Below, piece after piece: positions 1 to 10,400 of a stretch of DNA of 12,506 nucleotides. Numbering within the stretch: position 1 is the first letter of the stretch; each line of letters starts with the position of its first letter. The position numbers were made by a program, and so were the translations under genes. The notes under the pieces were generated by a model. That model was not told where the DNA came from and made no database searches. It worked only from the letters and a program-made list of their open reading frames with translations. This DNA comes from Roseimaritima sp. (GTDB lineage Bacteria > Planctomycetota > Planctomycetia > Pirellulales > Pirellulaceae): NCBI GenBank assembly GCA_007124075.1, contig SLFV01000013.1, forward strand, positions 1 to 12,506, in the 5' to 3' direction.

Positions 1-109
1 AGCCAGGATACCCGATTCTTGTGTTCTACGGAAATTGCAATTTTGGGATTGTTATTGATCGGAGTTTTGCACGCGATTTCCCGCCGTGCTTGTCGAGGTC
101 TCCGCAGGG

Positions 110-3100
110 TTATTCCTCTGTTCCGTTGGCGGTAAGATGACGGGCCAACTCCTGGACATGCGGCGACTGGATCATGCTGTGGTGCTGGCCGCTGGTATAC
201 ACGGTGTGAACCGTGGGCACTAACCGGGACCAACCGCGGTCGGTCGGGCCAGTCACCGTCACGGGAATGTCACGCGGTCGCACCAGCAGCACAGAAACCG
301 GCAGCGGCTGGAGCCGGTAATTCATGACAAGTTGCAGGTGGTGATGGAATAAGCGTTTTAGTTCTCCCAACAAACGCTGCACCGTGGCCTCGGGGGCATC
401 CGTGTCCAGCACGCCAAGCTGACGTGCGTGCTGCCACAACAAGGGCAATTGCTCCTGGGGATTCAACCGCAGGAGCTCCGCCAGCGACAGGTCCAAACCG
501 TATTCTTGGCCAACCTCGCCTGACCCTTCACTAACCTGATCGCTAATCCCAGCCGGAATGGTGGTATCAAGAAGCACCAATTTCGTAACCGTTCGGGAGC
601 GTGCGAGCCACTGTCGGGCGACTTCGTAGGCGACGATCCCTCCCAGCGACCACCCGCCCAGAATCAGCGGGCCCTGCAAGCCTTGTTGCTGAATTGCGTG
701 GACATAATCGGCAGCCATTTCTTGCAACGAACCGGGCAGCGGTTCGTCCGCCGACAGCCCGCGTGAACGGACGGCGTAAAACGGATGATATGGCTGACAA
801 TGTTCGGCTAACTCGCGGTAACAAGCGACAATCCCGCCAGGAGGATGAATCATGACGAAAGGGACCGAGTCCGTCTCCGCATGTCGACCGCTTCGTCCGA
901 GAGGAACGATCAATGAATCGTCCGCTCGCGTTTGCAGGTCGCGTTCCACCGTTTCGGGTGCCTGATACAAACGTATCGACTGCTCGCCAAACTTTCGCCG
1001 AACTTCTGTTTCGTTGGTCCTGGCCAGATAACGCCCAAGACTGGCAATGTCGACCAGGTCGAACAACAACGACGCGGGGACTTGCATTTGCAGGGCATCG
1101 CTAAGCGTCACTGCCAGCGTTGCCGCCGCCAGTGATGAGCCGCCCAGGGCGAAGAAATCCCGGTCAATCCCGACTTCCTCTATTCCCAACGCCCGAGCCC
1201 AGTGGGCGGCAAGTTCGCATTCCAAGGCGGATCGCGGCTTTGACGATGAGGGCTGACGATGCTGCCGCACGGGTAGGGTCTTCAGCTTTTGCCGGTCAAT
1301 TTTTCCGCTGGCCGAGCGAGGAATGGAATCGACAATGCAATACTGCCCCGGCCGCTTGTAGGGTGGCAATCGATCAGCCAGCCATTGACGCAGCGAATCA
1401 AGCACTTCTTCTAATGCTTCGCCGTTGGCTTCGTCTGACAGTTCGACATAGGCTACCAATCGGTTGCGAAACGCCAGCGGACCGGCCGCTTGGTCCCGGG
1501 CTTGTTGGGCGGCGCGTGGTTGTTCCGCATGGACAGCGGCAACCACGACTTGCGGACAAACCTGCAAACAATGTTCGATCTCCTCAGGTTCCAGCCGGTA
1601 CCCGTTGTATTTGATTTGATCGTCCATGCGACCCAGAAACAGCCACGTGCCGTCGACCAACCGCCGGATTCGATCACCCGTCAGGTACAGACGACGGCCA
1701 TCATCGGTATGGATAAACCTTTCGGCCGTCTGTTGGGGGCTGCCCAGGTATCCCACGGCCAAACGCGGTCCTGCGATCGCCAACTGGCCGGGAATCCCCT
1801 CAGGCAATACTCGATGCTGTTCGTCGACCACGCACAACGTGACGTCTGGAAAAGGTTTTCCAAGTGGCACCGGTCGCTGCGGGTCGTGATCGGTAACGTC
1901 GACAGCGGTAACTTCGATCGTAGCTTCGGTCGGTCCGTAAAAGTTCCACAGTCGTGCCGGATGACGTTCACGTAGTATTCGGGGCAATTCACTGCTCATG
2001 GACTCGCCACCGGACCACAATTGACGCAGCGAGACACATCCGGGCAGCCGAGGATGCATGACCAATGCCGCGTGCAGCGACGCGATCGCGGGCAGGATCG
2101 TGATCGCGTGCTGCCGCAGGGTCCGTACCAAGGCATCAACATCGCTCGCATGGTGGTCGGGCCAAACCAATGCCGCACCGCTAGTCAATGCCCCCAGAAG
2201 CACGCCCAATCCGGCGTCGAATTGGTGCGATAACACGACCAGGAATCGATCATGGCAATTGACCCCCAGTCGCTGCTGTCGGCCCTGAAGCGTATGGGCA
2301 AGGGCGGCGTGGCAGATCACGACCCCTTTGGGGGTCCCGGTCGAGCCGGATGTGTAGATCACGTAGGCCAACGGGGATGCGTGGCCGCCATGGCTGACAA
2401 GTTCATGATCGATTGATGGGGCGTCCGGATCCCCCATGATCGACGCGGAATCTTCCGCAACCGGATCCGCCCACCTGACCACCTGCTGCAACGACGCTGG
2501 ACTTTCCAGGCCGTCAAGCCGGATCGTTGCGGTTTTTGTGGGTTCCGGCAAGCCCGCGAGAACAGCGTCCATGGGCAGGCAGTTGTCGCTCAGCAGCAAA
2601 TGCTTGGTAGCCGAATAACGGAGCACTTCCCGCAGCGATGCGGCAGGCTGGTTGGAGTCCAGTGGGATGACGGTGGCACCCACGTTCAATACCGAAAGAA
2701 TCGCCAGCGTCGTCGACACGCCCGGTGGTCCCAGCACGGGTACGAATGCACCGCGTCCCACACCGTGATCCGAAAGCTGTTGGGTGAATTGTCGTAGCAG
2801 CCGATCGGTTTGCCGGTAAGTCAGTATCCGCCCGGCTTGAATCAGCGCGGGTCGATCGGAATGTTGCCGCACGATCTGTCGCCAACGCTGGTTGAACCAC
2901 GGTAGGTCTGTCGCGGGCCCGTCGGCTGGATTGTCAGCCCCCGATTTCACCAGTCCAGGAGCGTGGGAGCTTGGTCTCTGAGATGGAACGACTTGTCCAC
3001 CACTGGCATGGTCCGCCCGTCCGAACCGCTGGTCAGGGTGCATGACCAAGTCATCTAGGGTGACTAGAAAATGCGATGCAATCTGGCGGAGCGTCGCAGG

Positions 3101-4441
3101 AGCAAATAAGTCTCGACTGCCGCAAATCGCTCCCTGGACCCCACGGCCTCTGCGTTCAAAAATAAATTCTAAATCGTAACGGGCAGTTGGAACCGGGACC
3201 GCAAACGATTCGCTTTCCAACCCATTGCGGCTGTCGTACCGTTGGCTTCCGCCAAGCAAGTTCAGGCTGGTCCGCTGCTCACCCCGCAAATGTGATGATT
3301 CAAAGGTGCAGGAAACCTGAAAGAGCGGACTGCGAGCCGGGTCACGAACCACCCCCGTGGCGGAAACAATCCGCGCCAAGGGTAACGCCTGATGATCCAA
3401 TGCCGACAACATGCCTGCTGCGGTGCGTTGCAAGAGTTCCGAGAAGGAAGGCTGGCCACGAAAATCAACCGGCAGCGGTAGCATGTTTACAAAAAAGCCA
3501 ACCGTGCGTTCAAATCGCTGCTCCTGGCGTCCGGCAAATGGGCTGCCGATGCAAAACGTCCTCTGCCCACTGTAACGATAAAGCAAAACCTGCAACACAG
3601 TTAGCAACATGACATGCAAGGTAACCCCGTGTGCCGCCCCAAGCGAATCCAGAGCCTGCACCTGAGCGTTTGGAAGCTCCAGCGGGACCGTTGTTGCCAG
3701 TCCGGACAATCGACGCGGACGAATATAATCTGTAGGGAGATCCAGGACAGGGTCGACCTGGCTAAGTGTTTCCCGCCAGAATCGTTCCGAAACCGCGGCC
3801 GCTTCACTGTTAAGCCATTGCTGTTGCCAACGGACGTATTGCTGGTAATGGTTCGCCACCGCTGGCAGTTGTGGTTCGATACCAAGTGCAAAATCGCGAT
3901 AGGCATCGTGCAGTTCGCTCAGCACAATCATGACCGACCAGAAATCGATCACGATGTGATGGGTCACGACCATCAGTAAAAAATCGTCGGACGCGATTTG
4001 AAACAAATACCATCGCATCATGGGCCCGCGTTGCAGGTCGAAGGGGCGCAACGCGTAAGGTTCGATCCGCCGCCTGATTGCATCCACGTCGCCAGCGGAA
4101 ATCGGGACGACTTCGAAATGGGGCGGCAGGCTGGGGTGCACCTGCTGCCACAGTAGACCTCCGGTGTCTGCAAAGGTGGTCCGCAAGCAACTGTGGCGGG
4201 CAACGATCAGTTCCGCCATCCGCCGCACTGCCTTAGCGTCGACGTGGGACCGTAACCGCACGGCGAACTGCACATTGTAGGAAGCTGCCTTGGGGTCACG
4301 TCGGTAGTCGTACCACAGCCCCTGTTGCTGCACCGACATCGGAAATCGATCCCCGTGGGCAATCCGCTGCTGAAGCAATTGTTGCACGTATTGCCGACGC
4401 TGCTCCTCGGTGAGATGCCCAATTTTGTCAGTGGGGCTCAT
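110..4441 (-). CDS. Non-ribosomal peptide synthetase, one module C-A-T-TE (terminal module)
   Basis: This is a cytosolic megasynthase that should join the acyl chain from the upstream PKS to one amino acid and release the product. Residues are numbered from the upstream GTG at 4450 (1446 aa). The C domain (about 36-470) has HHIVIDF at 164-170, with His165 and Asp169 present but Phe in place of the usual Gly. The A domain (about 518-1055) has YTSGSTGTPKG at 699-709, YGPTEAT at 838-844, TGD at 924-926 and Lys1050 in ASGK. The T domain has LGGSS, with carrier Ser1106. The TE domain has GWSLGG with Ser1268, probable Asp1295 and His1423. Aligned by eye to the GrsA pocket, the A-domain code reads D-A-G-P-W-G-F-I-E-K, which I cannot assign to a substrate. 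I prefer ATG at 4441 (1443 aa), because AGGA lies 11 nt before it but only 2 nt before the GTG. The gene overlaps the PKS gene end, implying coupled translation. The stop is TAA. Confidence 0.95.
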   Translation of the reverse strand: MSPTDKIGHLTEEQRRQYVQQLLQQRIAHGDRFPMSVQQQGLWYDYRRDPKAASYNVQFAVRLRSHVDAKAVRRMAELIVARHSCLRTTFADTGGLLWQQVHPSLPPHFEVVPISAGDVDAIRRRIEPYALRPFDLQRGPMMRWYLFQIASDDFLLMVVTHHIVIDFWSVMIVLSELHDAYRDFALGIEPQLPAVANHYQQYVRWQQQWLNSEAAAVSERFWRETLSQVDPVLDLPTDYIRPRRLSGLATTVPLELPNAQVQALDSLGAAHGVTLHVMLLTVLQVLLYRYSGQRTFCIGSPFAGRQEQRFERTVGFFVNMLPLPVDFRGQPSFSELLQRTAAGMLSALDHQALPLARIVSATGVVRDPARSPLFQVSCTFESSHLRGEQRTSLNLLGGSQRYDSRNGLESESFAVPVPTARYDLEFIFERRGRGVQGAICGSRDLFAPATLRQIASHFLVTLDDLVMHPDQRFGRADHASGGQVVPSQRPSSHAPGLVKSGADNPADGPATDLPWFNQRWRQIVRQHSDRPALIQAGRILTYRQTDRLLRQFTQQLSDHGVGRGAFVPVLGPPGVSTTLAILSVLNVGATVIPLDSNQPAASLREVLRYSATKHLLLSDNCLPMDAVLAGLPEPTKTATIRLDGLESPASLQQVVRWADPVAEDSASIMGDPDAPSIDHELVSHGGHASPLAYVIYTSGSTGTPKGVVICHAALAHTLQGRQQRLGVNCHDRFLVVLSHQFDAGLGVLLGALTSGAALVWPDHHASDVDALVRTLRQHAITILPAIASLHAALVMHPRLPGCVSLRQLWSGGESMSSELPRILRERHPARLWNFYGPTEATIEVTAVDVTDHDPQRPVPLGKPFPDVTLCVVDEQHRVLPEGIPGQLAIAGPRLAVGYLGSPQQTAERFIHTDDGRRLYLTGDRIRRLVDGTWLFLGRMDDQIKYNGYRLEPEEIEHCLQVCPQVVVAAVHAEQPRAAQQARDQAAGPLAFRNRLVAYVELSDEANGEALEEVLDSLRQWLADRLPPYKRPGQYCIVDSIPRSASGKIDRQKLKTLPVRQHRQPSSSKPRSALECELAAHWARALGIEEVGIDRDFFALGGSSLAAATLAVTLSDALQMQVPASLLFDLVDIASLGRYLARTNETEVRRKFGEQSIRLYQAPETVERDLQTRADDSLIVPLGRSGRHAETDSVPFVMIHPPGGIVACYRELAEHCQPYHPFYAVRSRGLSADEPLPGSLQEMAADYVHAIQQQGLQGPLILGGWSLGGIVAYEVARQWLARSRTVTKLVLLDTTIPAGISDQVSEGSGEVGQEYGLDLSLAELLRLNPQEQLPLLWQHARQLGVLDTDAPEATVQRLLGELKRLFHHHLQLVMNYRLQPLPVSVLLVRPRDIPVTVTGPTDRGWSRLVPTVHTVYTSGQHHSMIQSPHVQELARHLTANGTEE

Positions 4442-7400
4442 CGGCTGCACGTTCCTGCTGATCGGTCAAAAGCTGAGCCAAAAGTTCGGTAATCTGCCCC
4501 GGTTCCATGTCGGGCATCTCGTCCAGCAGGCGCTGAGCGGTCTGGGAGTCGATCGCCTGGTGCCCCACGGACAGCGGTAAACTTTGTTCGTCCGACTCGG
4601 TCGCGGTTGGGGCTTGCGACAAACCGCCGGTTGATTCCGCCTTGGCCGTTAAGAACCGTTGCCCGAATTCCTCCACTGCCAGTTCCAGCGACCGCGGTTG
4701 CAGCAACAACGACACCGGAACTTCGACCGATAAACGATGATCCAACCAATTACGCAGTTCGACCGCCATCAACGAATCCAACCCCAGTTCCAGCAGCGAT
4801 CGCTGGCGATCGATCTGAGCCTCCGGCATGCCCAGCAAGTTAGACAACTTCTGCAAAACTTGCTGGTCGATCCATTGCAATTGTCGGGGCACCGGCTCGC
4901 CGCGAATCTGAGCCAGCGACAGCGGCGATTCGTTTTCTTCACCCGACTCTTGCACCAAGTCCGCGAATCGCGGGGAGGGTTCGCCGGTAACTCCCAAGCC
5001 CCGCCAAAGCGACCAATCCATTCGCAGAACACTGGCTTGAACCGCGTCGGCTTGCAGCAAATGGTCCAGCGCTGCGGTGGCTTGGTCCACGGAAAAGGCC
5101 AACACTCCCTGACGCTCCAAACGTTGACTAAGTGCCTGACGCCGAGCCAGATAACCGACCTGCCCCAAATGCCCCCAGTTGATGACCGTTGCGGGCAACC
5201 CCTGTGAGCGGCGGTAAACCGCCAAGCTGTCCAGGAAGGCGTTGGCGGCCGAATAATTTGCCTGCCCGGCATGGCCAAAGATGCTGGTCAACGAGGAGAA
5301 CAGGATAAAGTAGTCCAGTTTTAACGACTCGGTCGCGGCGTGCAGGTTCCAGCCGCCCCAGACTTTGGGACGCAAAACACGCTGCAGCGTTTCCAAATCC
5401 AGATCCGCCAGCAGGCGATCCTCCAGGACCATCGCCGTGTGAAGCACGCCGCAGAGCGGAGGGAGTTGTTGTTTGATCCGCCGCAGCACCTGGTCAACGT
5501 CGCGGCGTTTGGTGATGTCACAGCGGATGACACGAACATCAACCCCACGCTGGCGTAATCCATTAATCGTAGCTTCCGCCTCGGGCGACGGTTCCGCACT
5601 GCGTCCACTTAACACAATGGTTCGTGCACCGAGGTTGGCCATCCAAGATGCGATCTCCAAACCGAATCCACCCAATCCGCCCGCAATCCAGTAAGTTGCT
5701 GTGGGACGAAACTGAAGCCGAGGGTGATCGCCCGGGTAAACCACCGGCGATGACTCGCGATAATCGACCACAACTTTGCCAATATGTTTGGCCTGTTGCA
5801 TGAATCGAAAGGCTTCGTCAGATTGATCCGCAGGCCAAGCTTTTACCGGCAGCGGGCGGAGTTCACGCTTTGCAAACTGCGTGGCCAGTTCACGCAGCCC
5901 GGTCCCCATCAAGGAAGCGGACCGCTGGAATAACTGTTCCAAGTCGATCGCGTGAAAGGTTAGGTTGTTGCGAAACGGAAACAAACCGATAGGGGTGTTG
6001 TCGTAAATGTCGCGTTTGCCAATTTCCAAAAACCGTCCCCCGGTCTTCAATGTCTCCAGCGAACGCAGCAACGCCTCCCCGGGCAACGAATTCAATACCA
6101 CGTCGACCCCCTGACCCGCAGTGGCGACGCGGATTTGGTCGGCAAAATCCAGCGAACGCGAGTCCATCACCCGTTCAACCCCAAGGTGGCGGACAAAGTC
6201 TCGTTTTTCTTCATTTCCTGCGGTGGCAAAGATTTTTGCACCGATCCTTTTGGCGATTTGCAACGCGGCCAGTCCCACACCACCGCTGGCGGCATGAATC
6301 AGAATCGACTCCCCCGCGCTCAGTCGTGCGCAGTCTTGCAGGGCATAGCGAGCGGTCAAAAATGCGATCGGCAATGCGGCCGCCTCGGTGGGAGAAAGGC
6401 CGCGTGGTTGATCCGCGACCAGATTGGCGTCGGCTACCACATGCGTGGCAAACGAACCGGGTGCGATCGCGATCACGTCTTGCCCGACTCGCCACTGGGT
6501 CACCTCCGCACCGACACGGCTGATGCGGCCACAACACTCCGCGCCCAGCAGCACCTCCCCGTCGCTTAACCCCGGATACAGATTCAGGGCTTTCATTACA
6601 TCGCTGAAATTCAACCCGGCCGCCTGAACCTCGATTTCCACTTGATGGGGCAGCACGTTGGGTCGACTGCAGGAACGATATTTCAGCTCGCCGATCCCAA
6701 AATTATGCCCCCGCTGCAAACGCGATACAGGACGCCGCTGCGGTGCTGGTAGCGGTTGGTCAAAGTAGCGCACAAAACGCCGTACAAATCGCCGCCGCGC
6801 CCGATACATGATCTCGTCCTCGCGACTGTCACCATCGGACAACTCCCCCAGCAAATCACTGACTTCGATATCCAGCAGCGCGGTCTCGGTCAGGTCGGTC
6901 GTCCGCGGCGCCCCCAGCGACCATGACCAATCGATCAGGCGAGTCGTTATCGATTGGCATTCGCTGATCACGACGCGCGCCAATCCGATCAAGGCCCCTT
7001 GCGGTACGCAGATCGGCTGAGCCACCCGGTCGGTTGATTGCGCGTTGCGGGTCAGGAAGGTTAGCCGTGATCGTCGCGGCTTTTCGGCACGGGACTCCCA
7101 GGCTTGAGTAAGCAGCAGTGGCGCGATCGTTGTCAATGGGATCCCGCTGTCCAACGTTTGCAGGTCCAACCGCTCGCCCGAAACCACATCCCAGTTCCAA
7201 CCATAAACGAAGTGGATTGATTCATCCGCGCCACCAGCATGCCGGGCCTGCAGATCGTCCAGTAGCCTGGAAAAATCGTCCGCACTCTGGGGGTCCAGCC
7301 TGATCGAATCGTCAACCCCAACGCGATAGTTTTCACCCGCTTCGACGACCACCAATGGCTCGCCGCGACGCCGAATTCGCTGCACTACGCGTTGGAAGAA

Positions 7401-10400
7401 GACGCGGTGCTGATTACCACCGGGGACGAAAAGACACCACAACGGAGCGGGCACGGACACGGGCTGATCACCGCTGCGTTGTCGGGACGCCTCCAACCAA
7501 CCGTAGCGATAAATGTGGTCGGCAGTTGATTCTCGCTCTCCGGTGCGTCCCGCCCTCCGGCTGCAAAATCCACGAATACTTAGGCATCGCTGATCGTTCG
7601 CATCATAGATATCCAGGTCGGCGATGGTTCGGCTGTCGGATTTCTCGCGCAACACGCAGTGGACCCGCGCCGGTCCTTGAAGCGATCGATGAAAAACAAC
7701 CTCGCCCACTTCCGCCGGTAAATGCAGATCGCCGACGTGATGGTCAAAGTCACCATCGGCCACAATCATCGCATGAAAACAGCTATCCAGAAGCACGGGA
7801 TGATACGACTGGGGGTCATGATACGGATCCTCCCAAGCGACCTCCGCAACCTCCGCCCAGGCCTCTCCAGGTCTCCGCCAAGCCCGTTGGAGGCCGCGAA
7901 ACCGTTCCCCATACGGCAGGCCAAGATGGGCAAAAAAGCGGTAACATCGCAAGCTATCGACCTGCTGCGGACAGCGAGCCTTCACCGTCGTGATGGAATC
8001 GGTCAAAGCCGCCGTTGCCTGCGTGGCCGTACCGACGGTCATCGTCGCCAGTTGCTGCCAATCATCGCTACCCTGATGGCGGAAACGCATCGTCAATTCG
8101 CGCTGCCGCGTTTCGATCGCAGTACAAAGCGTTACGCTGGAACTGTCGTCCAGATAACAAGGGTTGTCGAAGCGAAGATTTTTCAGGCGAACCGCAGCAA
8201 CAGCGGAGACCTGTTCTGCGGCCGCCCGTGCCGCCTCGATAACCGCAGCGGCGGGCAAGATCACGGCCCCGCGGACTTGGTGGTCGGCCAGGTAGTCTTG
8301 CACATTTAAATCCAACCGTACCTGCCATGCGGGTTGCGGTTGATCCTGTCGCACGCCAAGGACCGGGTGCATCGGTTGCGTTCGTGCCCAGCGGATCTGC
8401 GGCGACTCCGACCACAGCGATCCGTTCTGAAATGGATAGCGAGGCAAATCGACCGCCGAAGCGGCGGGGAGTTCATACCGTTTGCTCCAGTCGATATCGT
8501 ACCCGCGAGTGTACATCGTCGCGGTTGCCTGCGCGAAACACTCGGTATCGGGCTGTTTACGGTTGAGTGATGGCACACTGGGAACATCACGATCCGCAAC
8601 GGCCAGGCTCTCGTTAATCGCGTAACTCAACACCGGATGCGGGCCCATTTCAACCACGGTGTCAAAGTCGACCGCCGTCGCAGATTGGATCGCGCTGGCA
8701 AACTGGACCGTGCCTCTGACATTGTGCCACCAGTACTCCGCCCCCAACTGCTCGCCAGCGATCGCTTTGCCCGTCACGGTGGAAAAGAAAGGAAGCTGGG
8801 TTGCACGCGGCTGAATCTGCCGCAGCGCTCGCAGCAACGGTTCCCGCACCGGTTCCATCTGCTCGCTATGAAACGCGTACTCGATCGTCAACCGTTTATG
8901 AAAGACCCCTTCGCGACTTAAGCGATCCGCAAAAACCTGGATCGCGGCCTTGTCGCCGGAAACGGTGACCGACGTCGGACCGTTGACCGCCGCCAGCGAC
9001 AGCCCCCCCTCGCTTTCGCCAATCCACCGCAACGCATCCTGGACACTTAGGCCCGCAGCCAGCATCGCACCTGCCGACGATGCCTGATCCATCGTCCGTC
9101 CTCGTTCAATTGCGACACGCCAGGCATCCTGAAATGTCAACGCTCCCGCGATAAACGCTGCCGCGATCTCTCCCACACTGTGACCGACCACCGCCGCCGG
9201 TAGAATCCCAAGGTCCGCCCACGCAGCGGCTAGGGCAATCTGGATCGCAAACAGCGCCGGTTGCACGATCGCGGTTTGATTCAAACGCGATTCCGCCTCC
9301 GGTGCATCCAGTTCCTCCAACAGTGACCAATAAACATATTTGGAAAATTCGCGATCGCACCGCCGCAAACAATCGGCAAACACAAGATTGTCTTGCAGCA
9401 ACCCGCGCGCCATCCCGCAGTACTGTGCACCTTGCCCGCAGCATACAAACAGGACCGACTGCGTCCGCTTTTCTGCAAAACGCGACCCGTCGTCCGACGC
9501 GATCGCTTGCAGCCGTGGCAGGCTGGCCCGAAGCGAATCCGCAACCACCGCGGCGCGATAACGAAAATGCGACCTCCGCAGCGCGGCCGTCGCAGCGATT
9601 GCCGGTGCTGCCGATTCCGGCTGGTTGGGCAACCAGGAGACCCACTGCTCCGCAACGCTGCGCAAACCCTCCGGACTGGCCGCCGATAAGGGAATGATCC
9701 AAGGGCCCGCCGCGGCGATCGGGTCCCGGTCCGACGCCGCATGGTCCACGCTTGCGTTGGCGTCTGCGGGTGCCGATTGCAGAATCGCATGCGCGTTGGT
9801 GCCGCCGTAGCCGAAGCTGTTGATGCCAGCAAGCCGCTCGCCGTTGACCGAAGGCCAGGGTTCGGTTTGCGTTGGCACACGCAGGCCAAGTCCCGGGAAA
9901 TCGATCTGGGGATTGGGTTTTTGCAGATGCAAATGCGCAGGAATCTGCTGGTGATGCAGCGACAAAGCGACTTTGATCAGCCCCGTAACCCCGGCTCCCG
10001 CTTCCAAGTGACCGACATTGGTCTTGACACTTCCTATCAAGCACGGTGAATGGTCCGGGCGGTCGACCCGCAGCACACCACCAAGCGCCCGTGCTTCGAT
10101 CGGGTCCCCCACCGGCGTCCCGGTCCCATGGGCTTCGACGTACTGCAAGTCCGCGGGCCGCACGCCGGCCCGTTGGCAAGCCTCCACGACCAACGCCCGC
10201 TGCGCCTGTTCGTTGGGAACCGTCAATCCGATGGAATGCCCGTCCTGATTGCTGGCTGTCGCGCGGATAATGCTATAAATCCGGTCGCGATCCGCCAAAG
10301 CTTGAGACAGCGGTTTCAGCAGTACCATCCCTGCGCCTTCGCTGCGAACGTACCCGTTGGCCCGTGCGTCGAACGCCCTGCAGCTACCGTCAGCCGACAG

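Noticed and set aside
32..43. Perfect 12-bp palindrome AAATTGCAATTT near the left edge
   Set aside because: It is short, AT-only except its centre, single-copy, and without a visible promoter or gene beside it. It could be an operator for a gene outside the window, but nothing here supports that.
69..89. Hairpin downstream of the NRPS stop (GCAC-G-GCG / CGC-GTGC on the minus strand, 7 bp with one bulged G) as a transcription terminator
   Set aside because: It is followed on the minus strand by AAAACTCC rather than a T-run, so it lacks the signature of an intrinsic terminator.
1120..1975. Plus-strand open frames of 161-164 codons opposite the NRPS gene
   Set aside because: They lie antisense to the conserved A, T and TE coding region, have no recognisable domains or Shine-Dalgarno, and are expected by-products of GC-biased codon use.
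9106..10179. 357-codon minus-strand frame overlapping the KS/AT region of the PKS
   Set aside because: It is an alternative frame of the PKS gene with Arg/Gly/Cys-rich composition and no domain, while the PKS frame carries intact KS and AT catalytic motifs.
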